Origin: Fimbriimonadaceae bacterium
Lineage (GTDB): Bacteria > Armatimonadota > Fimbriimonadia > Fimbriimonadales > Fimbriimonadaceae
Direction: 5' to 3'
DNA length: 64,000 nt
NCBI GenBank assembly: GCA_024710805.1
Contig: JANJUB010000169.1
Coordinates: forward strand, 1-64,000
Shown: positions 47,657 to 56,192 of the stretch, piece by piece
How the letters are laid out: each line of letters begins with the position of its first letter
Position numbering within the stretch: the first letter of the stretch is position 1
Translations under genes and position numbers: made by a program
Notes under the pieces: generated by a model
The model's input: the letters and a program-made list of their open reading frames with translations, nothing else
Told to the model about the DNA's origin: nothing
The model's database searches: none

Positions 47657-49567
47657 ATGACCATTTCCATTTCCGATCTCAGTAAAGAATTCCAACTGAA
47701 ACCCAGCCAGGTGTGCTCGGTCCTCGATGACCTCGGGGTCGAGCACGAGCAAACCGAGTTTGAGGGGGATCAGGACGTGCTCGAACTCCTTCGCGGTGCG
47801 CTTGCCGACATGAAGGGAAGCAAGGTGATCACGCTCAAGCCGAACAGCACCCCCCGTGACATCGCCGCCGCGCTCGATGTGCCCCAGCCCGAAGTTCAAA
47901 AGACCCTCATGATGAAGATGAAGGTCATGGCCACCCTCACGACGACGCTCAAGCCCGACGTCGCCGAGAAGTTGGTCAGCGAGTTCGGCTACGAAGTCCA
48001 ATGGGCCGACGCCCCCAAACCCAAGCCCGCGGTTGCCGCTAAGCCGGCCAAGAAGCCGACGGGCGCGCAGGTTCGGCCGCCGGTGGTAACGATCATGGGC
48101 CATGTCGATCACGGCAAGACCTCGCTCCTCGACTACATCCGCAAGGCCAACGTCGCGGCGAAGGAGCATGGCGGCATCACCCAGCACATCGGTGCGTATC
48201 AGGTCGAACTTCCGGAAGGGAAGATCACGTTCCTCGACACCCCCGGCCACGCCGCGTTCACCGCGATGCGTGCTCGCGGTGCCCAGGTCACCGACATCGC
48301 CGTCCTGGTTGTGGCTGCGGACGATGGCATCATGCCCCAGACCATTGAAGCGATCAACCACATCCGCTCTGCCGAAGTGCCGATGATCGTCGCCGTCAAC
48401 AAGATTGACAAGCCCGGCGCAAACGCCGACCGAATCCTCACCCAGCTCACCGAGCATGAGGTCGTTCCCGAGGCGTTCGGTGGCCAGACCCCGGTCGCCA
48501 AGGTGTCGGCTCTGACCGGAGAGGGCGTGCCCGAACTGCTCGAACTCTTGCTTCTTCAGGCGGAAGTCATGGAACTCAAGGCCGACCCGAAGGGCAAGGT
48601 CGAGGGCACCGTCATCGAGGCCAAGCTGGACAAGGGCCGAGGCCCGGTGGCGACGATCTTGGTGATGGAAGGCACGGTCAAGCGCGGCGACGCGATGCTC
48701 GTAGGCAATACCTTCGGGCGCATCCGCACCATGACGAACTACCTGGGCGAGACTGTTGAGACCGCAGGGCCGTCGACGCCCGTCGAGATTCTCGGCCTCA
48801 GCGACGTTCCGCAGGCCGGTGACCATATCGAGATCGTGGCCGACGAGCGCACCGCTCGAGGAATCGCCGAAGGTCGGGCGATGGTCGATCGCGAGAAGTC
48901 CTTGAAGACGCCGAGCCGAGGCATGTCGCTCGCCGACTTGCGGCGACGCATGAACGAAGGCGAGGGCAAGGATCTCAACCTGATCGTCCGTGGCGACGTC
49001 CAGGGTTCGGTCGAAGCCGTCAAGGGCATGCTCGAGAAGATCGAGAGCGACGAGGTTACGGTCAAGGTTTTGCACAGCGGCGTCGGTTCGATCTCCGAAG
49101 GCGATATCCTGCTGGCAAGTGCCTCGGGCGCGATCTGCGTTGGCTTCAACGTGAAGCCGGAAGCTGGCGCCAAGAAGGAAGCCGAGCGGCGCAAGGTCGA
49201 AATCCGAACCTATACGATCATCTACGAACTGATCGAAGACATCGAAGCCGCCGTTAAGGGCATGCTCGAGCCGAAGTTCCGCGAGGAGTACCTGGGAACG
49301 GTCGAAATCCGACTGGTCTTCAAGCTCACCAAGTACGGCCTGGTCGCCGGTTCGCACTGTACCGACGGCAAGATCACCCGCAACTCGCGCGTCCGCGTGA
49401 CGCGGGATAAGGAGGTCGTCTATGAGGGTAAGGTCGCCTCGCTCAAGCACGTGAAGGAAGATGTGCGCGAGATCACCCAGGGCTTCGACTGCGGCATCCA
49501 GTTCGACAACTGGACCGGCTTCAAGGAAGGCGATGTCGTCGAGGCGTACGAGCTGGTCCAGATCTAG
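47657..49567 (+). CDS. infB: translation initiation factor IF-2
   Basis: '[41 protein letters not shown]', '[36 protein letters not shown]', C-terminal IF-2 domain. Confidence 0.97.
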   Translation: MTISISDLSKEFQLKPSQVCSVLDDLGVEHEQTEFEGDQDVLELLRGALADMKGSKVITLKPNSTPRDIAAALDVPQPEVQKTLMMKMKVMATLTTTLKPDVAEKLVSEFGYEVQWADAPKPKPAVAAKPAKKPTGAQVRPPVVTIMGHVDHGKTSLLDYIRKANVAAKEHGGITQHIGAYQVELPEGKITFLDTPGHAAFTAMRARGAQVTDIAVLVVAADDGIMPQTIEAINHIRSAEVPMIVAVNKIDKPGANADRILTQLTEHEVVPEAFGGQTPVAKVSALTGEGVPELLELLLLQAEVMELKADPKGKVEGTVIEAKLDKGRGPVATILVMEGTVKRGDAMLVGNTFGRIRTMTNYLGETVETAGPSTPVEILGLSDVPQAGDHIEIVADERTARGIAEGRAMVDREKSLKTPSRGMSLADLRRRMNEGEGKDLNLIVRGDVQGSVEAVKGMLEKIESDEVTVKVLHSGVGSISEGDILLASASGAICVGFNVKPEAGAKKEAERRKVEIRTYTIIYELIEDIEAAVKGMLEPKFREEYLGTVEIRLVFKLTKYGLVAGSHCTDGKITRNSRVRVTRDKEVVYEGKVASLKHVKEDVREITQGFDCGIQFDNWTGFKEGDVVEAYELVQI

Positions 49568-49575
49568 GTTCGCCG

Positions 49576-49788
49576 ATGCGCATCAACTCCGAGGGCATTC
49601 CGCGCGATGAGCTTCTTTGGGCGCTGACCCAGCCGGAGCTCATCCGCCAGTCCCGGCGGATTGACTCGTGTTTGCTGTGCCGCCGGCCGCACGTGAACGA
49701 GGCCGCGCTCTGCGACTGCTGCTGGGCGACCCTCGACGATGAGGAACTGCGGCTGGCCACGCGGTGGACGATGGGGATCCGTCCGTGA
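49576..49788 (+). CDS. small Cys-rich (zinc-finger-like) hypothetical protein
   Basis: 70 aa with 'CLLCRRPHVNEAALCDCCWATL'; stop overlaps next start. Confidence 0.65.
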   Translation: MRINSEGIPRDELLWALTQPELIRQSRRIDSCLLCRRPHVNEAALCDCCWATLDDEELRLATRWTMGIRP

Positions 49789-50627
49789 TGACTGAGTTTG
49801 TGGTCGGCGGCATCGTCGCCGTCCTGTTCTGGGTCACCGTGATCTCGATCTTCAAACTCAAGAAGGACAAGCCGAAGTACTTTGCCGCTTGCGAGTTCTG
49901 GGTTTACCTGCCCCACGAGAAGCTTCCCAGCCAAGAAGCGGTTATGACCGCCATGGTCGCCCAGAACCCGCACGCGCGTCCCGGATTCACGCCGATTGGC
50001 TCCAAAGAGGGAATCCTCTTCAGCGATATCCGCCTGCATGTGTCGCACGTGCTGCGCAGCAAGAACCCGCACACCTTTCGCCCCGATCTTTTCGAGGATG
50101 GAGTGGATGTCTCCGCCGGCACCCTAGCCGCGCTCGCTGAGTCGCAGAGCTTCGTCAAAGTTCGCTATGTAAGCGAGGTGCCGCTGTCGGATCATCGCCA
50201 CCTGACCTTCATGCTTCACTTCGCTGATGCCTACGCTCGGCTGGGAGGAGCGACCGCGGTTTACGACGTGGTGAGCGAGGTGCTGTATACGCCAGAGCAG
50301 TTCCATGCCCGGATCGGCGAGCACGCCGACACCACGCGGCCGGAACTTCACGTCCGGATCGCATGGAACCCGACCACGGGAGCAGCGCGGACCCTCGGTC
50401 TGATCAAGGTTGGTCTGGTGGAACTGGAAACCGCTCCGGCGAGTGCCGACTTGCGCCAGCTGGTAGTCGAAGTCATGCGCGAGGCCGCCCACCGGTATTG
50501 GGAGGTCGGCAACGCCGAAGGGCCGATGGTGGTGGAGTACTTCGGCGATCGATTTGAGGTGATCCCCAAGCCCAAGAAAGGCGGCGGCAAGGAGGTCCAT
50601 ATTGTGAGGATCCAGGCCCGCTTATGA
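49788..50627 (+). CDS. hypothetical protein with N-terminal TM
   Basis: ORF between small Cys-rich gene and hisF with TGA/ATG overlaps on both sides. Confidence 0.7.
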   Translation: MTEFVVGGIVAVLFWVTVISIFKLKKDKPKYFAACEFWVYLPHEKLPSQEAVMTAMVAQNPHARPGFTPIGSKEGILFSDIRLHVSHVLRSKNPHTFRPDLFEDGVDVSAGTLAALAESQSFVKVRYVSEVPLSDHRHLTFMLHFADAYARLGGATAVYDVVSEVLYTPEQFHARIGEHADTTRPELHVRIAWNPTTGAARTLGLIKVGLVELETAPASADLRQLVVEVMREAAHRYWEVGNAEGPMVVEYFGDRFEVIPKPKKGGGKEVHIVRIQARL

Positions 50628-51382
50628 GGTCGATCCGCGTCATCCCGTGCCTAGACATTCGAGATGGCCGGGTGGTGAAAGGCGTCAACTTCGTCGAATT
50701 GCGAGACGCTGGCGACCCGGTGCAACTCGCTTCGTTCTATGGTCGTGAGGGCGCCGATGAGCTGGTGTTTCTCGACATTACGGCGAGCCACGAGGGCCGG
50801 GCGCCCGTCATTGCGCTGGCCGAGCGGGTAGCCGAGCAGGTCTTCATTCCGTTTACGGTCGGGGGCGGCATCCGGACGGTCGACGCGATTCGCGATGCCC
50901 TGTTGGCGGGCGCCGACAAGGTGAGCCTGAACACGGCGGCGATCCAACACCCCGAACTCATCTCTGAAGCCGCGGAGCGATTTGGTTCGCAGTGCGTAGT
51001 GGTTGCGATCGACGCAAAGATGACTTGCGAGGGGTGGCACGTGTTCACCCACGGCGGACGACGCGACACGATGATGGATGCGGTGGAGTGGGCGGCTGAG
51101 GCGGTGCGTTTGGGGGCAGGGGAGATTCTGCTGACGAGCATGGACGCCGACGGCACGCGGGATGGCTATGACCTCCTGCTGACTCGGGCGGTTGCAGATG
51201 TGGTGCCGGTTCCGGTGATCGCGAGCGGCGGGGCGGGGAAGTCGTCTCACCTGGTGGATGCGGTGGTCGAGGGCCACGCAGACGCGGTGCTTCTTGCTGG
51301 GATTTTGCATGACGGGGTCACCACGATCCGGTCGCTAAAGGATGCGATGGCGGATTCTGGCGTGCCGGTACGGTTGACCTAG
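50624..51382 (+). CDS. hisF: imidazole glycerol phosphate synthase subunit HisF
   Basis: '[32 protein letters not shown]', '[11 protein letters not shown]', '[11 protein letters not shown]'. Confidence 0.95.
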   Translation: MRSIRVIPCLDIRDGRVVKGVNFVELRDAGDPVQLASFYGREGADELVFLDITASHEGRAPVIALAERVAEQVFIPFTVGGGIRTVDAIRDALLAGADKVSLNTAAIQHPELISEAAERFGSQCVVVAIDAKMTCEGWHVFTHGGRRDTMMDAVEWAAEAVRLGAGEILLTSMDADGTRDGYDLLLTRAVADVVPVPVIASGGAGKSSHLVDAVVEGHADAVLLAGILHDGVTTIRSLKDAMADSGVPVRLT

Positions 51383-51384
51383 GG

Positions 51385-51466
51385 GCGAGGCACGAACTTC
51401 CTCGCGCCTGGTGGCTTCAGACTCTTAGGGGATGATCACGAGGGGCGTGGATGGTTCGTGCCACGC
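51385..51466. repeat. REP-like inverted pair (degenerate left arm 51385-51414, right arm 51437-51466)
   Basis: Right arm cacgaggggcgtggatggttcgtgccacgc; left arm begins gcgaggcacgaac, matching its reverse complement. Confidence 0.6.
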
Positions 51467-51534
51467 CATGCCCTGGTCTACGCCGGTACGAGCCAACCGG
51501 CGACTACCGTTCACTCAAACGGTATTGTCTAGCC

Positions 51535-51945
51535 ATGAATGGGATCGACGTCAGTGACGATGGACTTGTTCTCTCACCCTATCTCCACGACTCGGTCCTC
51601 GTTGAAGCTCGGTTGTGTCCAGAGGTCGAACTCACCTTCCGGCGAGAAAGCGCATGCTTCAAGGTTACCGCTCTGGAGGACTCGCTTCTCTGGTGTTCAG
51701 GCCTGTCCTTGGGTGGGATTGTGTCGCAGACCTTCGCCTTCAAAAGTCATGCTGAACTCGAACGGGTGGTCAGTCAGGCGCACAGTGACCTATCCGTCGA
51801 CTCCCTGATGCGAGGCATCGAAGTGATGCAACTCAAGCCCTGCGGTCTGTTCTTCTTGATGAACTACCTTGACGACGTTGTTCTCTTCGTCAAGGACCTC
51901 TCGAAGGTTCGTTGGAGCGAGGTTCCGGCGTCAGGTTCAGAGTGA
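51535..51945 (+). CDS. orphan hypothetical protein
   Basis: 136-aa ORF, ATG at 51535; no recognised family. Confidence 0.55.
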   Translation: MNGIDVSDDGLVLSPYLHDSVLVEARLCPEVELTFRRESACFKVTALEDSLLWCSGLSLGGIVSQTFAFKSHAELERVVSQAHSDLSVDSLMRGIEVMQLKPCGLFFLMNYLDDVVLFVKDLSKVRWSEVPASGSE

Positions 51946-52023
51946 GAAAGATGATCACCTCGGGGACTGCGGGGCATCGGCGAGTGCGGTTCCCGCGATC
52001 GCGCCAAGTGTTATGATGAATGG

Positions 52024-52359
52024 GTGCGAGTCGAGGCGCAAATCGCAGTTGTGACGATTTCGGTTGCAGTCCTGTCAATGACCCATCCGTCTGCCCTACG
52101 GGCATCCTCTTCACTGTCGTGGTCGCCTTGGTCTGCGTTTCAAGGACGGCCTCGTGAGTTCTTCGAGAGGGTTTCCGACCTTCTTAGAGGCTGTCTGCTC
52201 GGGGGTGCGTTTGGAGGTGCCTACTGCGCTCTGTGCCTGAGACTACCGGTTCCGTGGTCTATCTTGGTCGGGTCTTTCTGCGGGGTGGTCTTCTTCATGC
52301 TGTTCCGTCAATTCCTCAAGGCTCTCTTCGGCCTCTTGGGCTCTAGGCTAAGTGAATGA
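52024..52359 (+). CDS. orphan small membrane protein
   Basis: Hydrophobic 'GCLLGGAFGGAYCALCLRLPVPWSILVGSFCGVVFFMLF'. Confidence 0.45.
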   Translation: MRVEAQIAVVTISVAVLSMTHPSALRASSSLSWSPWSAFQGRPREFFERVSDLLRGCLLGGAFGGAYCALCLRLPVPWSILVGSFCGVVFFMLFRQFLKALFGLLGSRLSE

Positions 52360-52360
52360 G

Positions 52361-52456
52361 CACGAGGGGCGTGGATGGTTTGTGCCACGCTTCGCAGGCT
52401 TTGACCGCCCGTGTGCAATGTTCTTCGCGCGGCACGAGCCATCCACGCCCTTCGTG
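52361..52456. repeat. REP-like inverted pair, two ~30-nt arms with 36-nt loop
   Basis: cacgaggggcgtggatggtttgtgccacgc (52361-52390) versus gcgcggcacgagccatccacgcccttcgtg (52427-52456), about 26-27/30 complementary allowing wobble. Confidence 0.8.
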
Positions 52457-52572
52457 GCGCTGTAGATAGCCTCCACAATCCTGAGGTCGTCGGTGGGCTC
52501 GTCCCGACGCGGGAGGTCTCCGCTTTGTCGGGCCTCTGTGGCGGCGACGAAGCGCCGCCCTCCCAAGGACCT

Positions 52573-53745
52573 TTACGCGGCTTTGAGGATGGACGGCGGC
52601 AACAGCTTCGGCACCAGCTCCGTCTCCGAGGCATGCGCCAGCACCACGCCACGCTCGATCGTGTTTTCTAGTTCGCGCACGTTGCCCGGCCAGCGGTAGC
52701 CCTGGAGCTTCTCCAAGGTCTCTTCAGATAGATTCAGCAGCGGTCGCTCGTTCTCGGCGCAATACTTGTGCAGGAAGTGCTCGGCGAGAGGCTGGATGTC
52801 TTCGATCCGCTCGCGCAGCGGCGGAATGTGCAACTCCACCACCTGAAGTCGATACAGCAAGTCGAGGCGGAAGATGCCCTCGTCGACGGCCTGTCGGAGG
52901 TCGCGGTTGGTGGCGGTCACCACGCGCACATCGACGCGCGTCGGCTTGCTGCTGCCGAGGCGCTCGAACTCGCGCTCCTGCAACACGCGGAGCAGCTTGA
53001 CCTGAATCGCCATCGGAATCTCGCCGATCTCGTCGAGGAACAACGTGCCCTTGTCGGCGAGTTCGAACCGGCCGGGCTTGGTGCCTTGCGCCCCGGTAAA
53101 CGCGCCCTTTTCGTAGCCGAACAGCTCGCTTTCCAAAAGAGTCTCGGGCAGAGCCGCGCACGACACCGCGACAAACGGCTTCGATGACCGGCTCGAATGC
53201 TCATGGAGCGCCTTGGCAACCACTTCCTTGCCCACGCCGCTTTCGCCGGTGATCAGCACCGTGGCGCGGGAATCCGCCACCTGTACCGCGGTCTCGAACA
53301 CCTCGCGCATTGCGGGCGACTCGGCGATGAACCTCGGTGAAGGTGTGGCCTTTGCGGAGGGCTTCGAAATGCGCACGGGCGTCGGCTCGTCGATCGCGGC
53401 GGCGACGATGCGCTTCAAGGCGTCGAGATCGAACGGCTTGGTGACGTACTCAAACGCACCGTCGCGGATGGCTTGTACGGCTTGGGGGATCGTGCCGAAC
53501 GCGGTCATGATGACAACCGGCAAGTCAGGCCGGGTGGCCTTGACCTCGCGCAAGAGTTCATAGCCGGTCACTCCCGGCATCGTCACGTCAGTGACCACGC
53601 AATCTGGCGATTCCGTGTCGATCATCTGAAGCGCCGACGGCACGTCCTCGGCGGTGACCGCCACATAGCCGACCTTCTCGAAGGCCATCTGCAAAATGCG
53701 CCGAATGTTCGGCTCGTCGTCGACGATCAGGAGCTTTGTTTTCAT
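52573..53745 (-). CDS. sigma54-dependent NtrC-family response regulator lacking a C-terminal HTH
   Basis: Receiver '[14 protein letters not shown]', AAA+ '[21 protein letters not shown]', 'GAFTGA', '[24 protein letters not shown]'; ends '[15 protein letters not shown]'. Confidence 0.92.
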   Translation of the reverse strand: MKTKLLIVDDEPNIRRILQMAFEKVGYVAVTAEDVPSALQMIDTESPDCVVTDVTMPGVTGYELLREVKATRPDLPVVIMTAFGTIPQAVQAIRDGAFEYVTKPFDLDALKRIVAAAIDEPTPVRISKPSAKATPSPRFIAESPAMREVFETAVQVADSRATVLITGESGVGKEVVAKALHEHSSRSSKPFVAVSCAALPETLLESELFGYEKGAFTGAQGTKPGRFELADKGTLFLDEIGEIPMAIQVKLLRVLQEREFERLGSSKPTRVDVRVVTATNRDLRQAVDEGIFRLDLLYRLQVVELHIPPLRERIEDIQPLAEHFLHKYCAENERPLLNLSEETLEKLQGYRWPGNVRELENTIERGVVLAHASETELVPKLLPPSILKAA

Positions 53746-55244
53746 GCCGCTTGGTCCCATCCAAAATCGAGTTCAAAGGTGGTGCCGACGTCCGGGGTGC
53801 TTTGCACCCGCACATCCCAGCCGTGCGCGTCGGCGATCTTCCGCACGGTAGGCAGACCTAGCCCCGTACCGCTGGGCTTGGTGGTGAAAAATGGGGTGAA
53901 CAGCTTCTCCAGGTGGTGAGGCTCGATGCCGGCTCCGGTGTCGTGGACCGACAGATGGGGGCCGTTGACGACAAGCGTCACCTCACCCCCAGGGCGACAC
54001 GCCTGCAGCCCGTTGAGGATCAGGTTGCGCAGGATCTGCTCGAGGCGGAGCGGGTCGCCTTTCACGACAGGCGCAGGCCGTTTGACCTGGAAGTCGAGGC
54101 CAACCGAGCGCTTGATGAACTCGGGCCGGTGCAAATCGCACACGTGCGCGGCGACCTCGGCCGGGTCGAAGTCCTTGAGGTTGAGGGCCAAGGGCCGCGA
54201 GAACTCGAGGAACTGATCGCACAGGGCGTTGAGCTTGAGAGCCTCCTCCTCGATGATCTTGCCGTACTCGCAGGCTTCGTCGGAGGTGCTTTGCACCATC
54301 TGGGCGGCACTTCGGATTCCCGTGAGAGGATTGCGGATTTCGTGGGCAACGGCGGCGGTCATTTGACCGATCTCGGCAAGTCGTCGAACGCGGGCCAGTT
54401 CTCGGTTGGCCCGTTCGTGCTCGGAGATGTCTTGAATTGCGAGGGTGACGCCGCCATCCGGCAAGGGTGAGGCGACGACGCTCCACGCCAAGTCGGTTGC
54501 GGAGTCAAATGCGCGACGCGAGATGCGTTCGCCTTCGCTGGCCGTGTAGAACGCCTGCTCGAGCGTCACGCGGAGGACAACCGGTATCTGCTTGAGGATG
54601 TGCTTGAGCAACACCCCTTGTTGAAGAGTTTCTCCGAAGACCTGTAGGGCCTGCGGATTCCAGCCGACGACCTCCTCGTAGGGAGTCACGACGAGCACAC
54701 CGACGCCGAGGTTGGCGATGATTGCGTCGAGTTTTTCAGACGTGGCGCGGCTTTGGGCCACGGCTTGGTTCATTCGGGCGAAGAGTCGGGCATTGTGGAT
54801 CGCGAGGCCGATGTAGCGGGCGATCGAGGCAATGAGGTCGAGGTCTTGGTCGTCGTAGGCGGGCATCCCGTCGGTTCGGGCCACATTGAGGACGCCGATC
54901 GGACCGCTCTCCGGGGTCATAAGGGGCACAACGACTGCGGAGCCCCCGTCGGGCAGGTCTCGCTGGTCGACCAAGATCGGACGCCCATCGCGGAGAGCTC
55001 GTCCGGCGATGCCTTCGCCCTCGCGGAGAAGCGTGTGCGTAGGCACGCGAGACGTATCGCCGGCCTGCCCCGCCAAAATGTAGCCTCGTGAGAGATCGTC
55101 CTTGAGGAAGAGTGTGGCGCGAGCTGCTCCGAACCACTCGATGGCGCACCCTAAGGCATGTTCGAGAAACGCGCCAAGGTTGGTTTCACCTCGGTACGCG
55201 TCGAACAGGGTGGTCAGGTCCCGCTCGGGGAGAATGGACGCCAT
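53742..55244 (-). CDS. GAF/PAS sensor histidine kinase
   Basis: 'AAVAHEIRNPLTGIRSAAQMVQ' H-box; 'HDTGAGIEPHHLEKLFTPFFTTKPSGTGLGLPTVRKIADAHG' HATPase; overlaps response regulator. Confidence 0.93.
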   Translation of the reverse strand: MASILPERDLTTLFDAYRGETNLGAFLEHALGCAIEWFGAARATLFLKDDLSRGYILAGQAGDTSRVPTHTLLREGEGIAGRALRDGRPILVDQRDLPDGGSAVVVPLMTPESGPIGVLNVARTDGMPAYDDQDLDLIASIARYIGLAIHNARLFARMNQAVAQSRATSEKLDAIIANLGVGVLVVTPYEEVVGWNPQALQVFGETLQQGVLLKHILKQIPVVLRVTLEQAFYTASEGERISRRAFDSATDLAWSVVASPLPDGGVTLAIQDISEHERANRELARVRRLAEIGQMTAAVAHEIRNPLTGIRSAAQMVQSTSDEACEYGKIIEEEALKLNALCDQFLEFSRPLALNLKDFDPAEVAAHVCDLHRPEFIKRSVGLDFQVKRPAPVVKGDPLRLEQILRNLILNGLQACRPGGEVTLVVNGPHLSVHDTGAGIEPHHLEKLFTPFFTTKPSGTGLGLPTVRKIADAHGWDVRVQSTPDVGTTFELDFGWDQAA

Positions 55245-55287
55245 CTACCGTTTGATTGTCGGAAGATGGCGCGCGGGTTCGCAGGCG

Positions 55288-55659
55288 TTACTGCGGTTTC
55301 CAGAAGGTTCCGACGGCGAACAGGATGCCCAAGAGCACGGCAGCTCCGATGCACACCCGGCTGGCGGCTTTGCCCGACTCGAAACTCTGGCTCAGCTTCA
55401 TTTCGTCTCGATGCGCCAATCGACGCATTTCGCCGACTTGCAGCTTCTCGGCGATCTCGGTGACTTCGGGCCACCTTCGGCGAGCTTCACCCAGGTGGCT
55501 AGGGCCAGGATCGCGTTCGAGGATGGAACGCAGCTTGCGCAGCTCGTCGCGGCTCGCCCCGATCCGGAGGGCCAAAAAGTAGAGAAGACCGGCCCCGACA
55601 ATGGCGACGATCATGCCGATCATCGCGATCGGCGTAACGGTTTGCAGAATTTCTTTCAT
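55288..55659 (-). CDS. hypothetical two-TM protein
   Basis: TM segments at both ends with charged linker. Confidence 0.55.
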   Translation of the reverse strand: MKEILQTVTPIAMIGMIVAIVGAGLLYFLALRIGASRDELRKLRSILERDPGPSHLGEARRRWPEVTEIAEKLQVGEMRRLAHRDEMKLSQSFESGKAASRVCIGAAVLLGILFAVGTFWKPQ

Positions 55660-55712
55660 AGCCCTCGTTGAGTGGTCGTGTTCTTACCCCGAAATCGTTC
55701 GGAAGTGTGCGT

Positions 55713-56192
55713 TTAGGTTCCGGTGACCAGGGCGTAAAGGATCGTCCCGAACACAAACGCGACGAGTGGGGTCCAGACGAAGAGCCAAGTCGACGGCCCC
55801 GGAATCAGCACGGAGCGCTTGCCTCGGTATCGAATGACCACCTCGGTCCCTTCCGGATAGTCGGCCAGGAGCTCGCGAGCGCGGAGCACGCCCGCCTCGA
55901 TGTTGTGTCCAAACTGGACCGTGTTGCCCCAGCGCTCTTCTCCGTCGACGGTATAGGTGTAGGTGAGTTTCGCGAAGACATGGATCGTCCGATGCGATGG
56001 CACCCGGGTCTCATTCCAACTCGCCGTGATGACTCCGGGAGCCCGAGGCCATCGGCAAGCGGCGTAGCCGAGAATGAGCTGCGACAGGAGCCAAACGAGC
56101 GCAGCCCCGGTGATCAACAGCCCGATCGATCCGGGGACCCATCGCTCGGCCCAGTGTTGCTGGGCCGCCAGCGAGTTCAGGATCGATTCCAA
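55713..56192 (-). CDS. DUF3592 domain membrane protein
   Basis: 'APGVITASWNETRV...FAKLTYTYTVDGEERWGNTVQFG...YPEGTEVVIRYRGKRSVLIPG'. Confidence 0.75.
   Translation of the reverse strand: MESILNSLAAQQHWAERWVPGSIGLLITGAALVWLLSQLILGYAACRWPRAPGVITASWNETRVPSHRTIHVFAKLTYTYTVDGEERWGNTVQFGHNIEAGVLRARELLADYPEGTEVVIRYRGKRSVLIPGPSTWLFVWTPLVAFVFGTILYALVTGT

Noticed and set aside
46784-49450. 888-aa minus-strand ORF antisense to nusA/infB
   Set aside because: Composition (His/Leu/Arg/Asp-rich) is a mirror of the high-GC codon bias of the real nusA and infB genes, which have strong family signatures.
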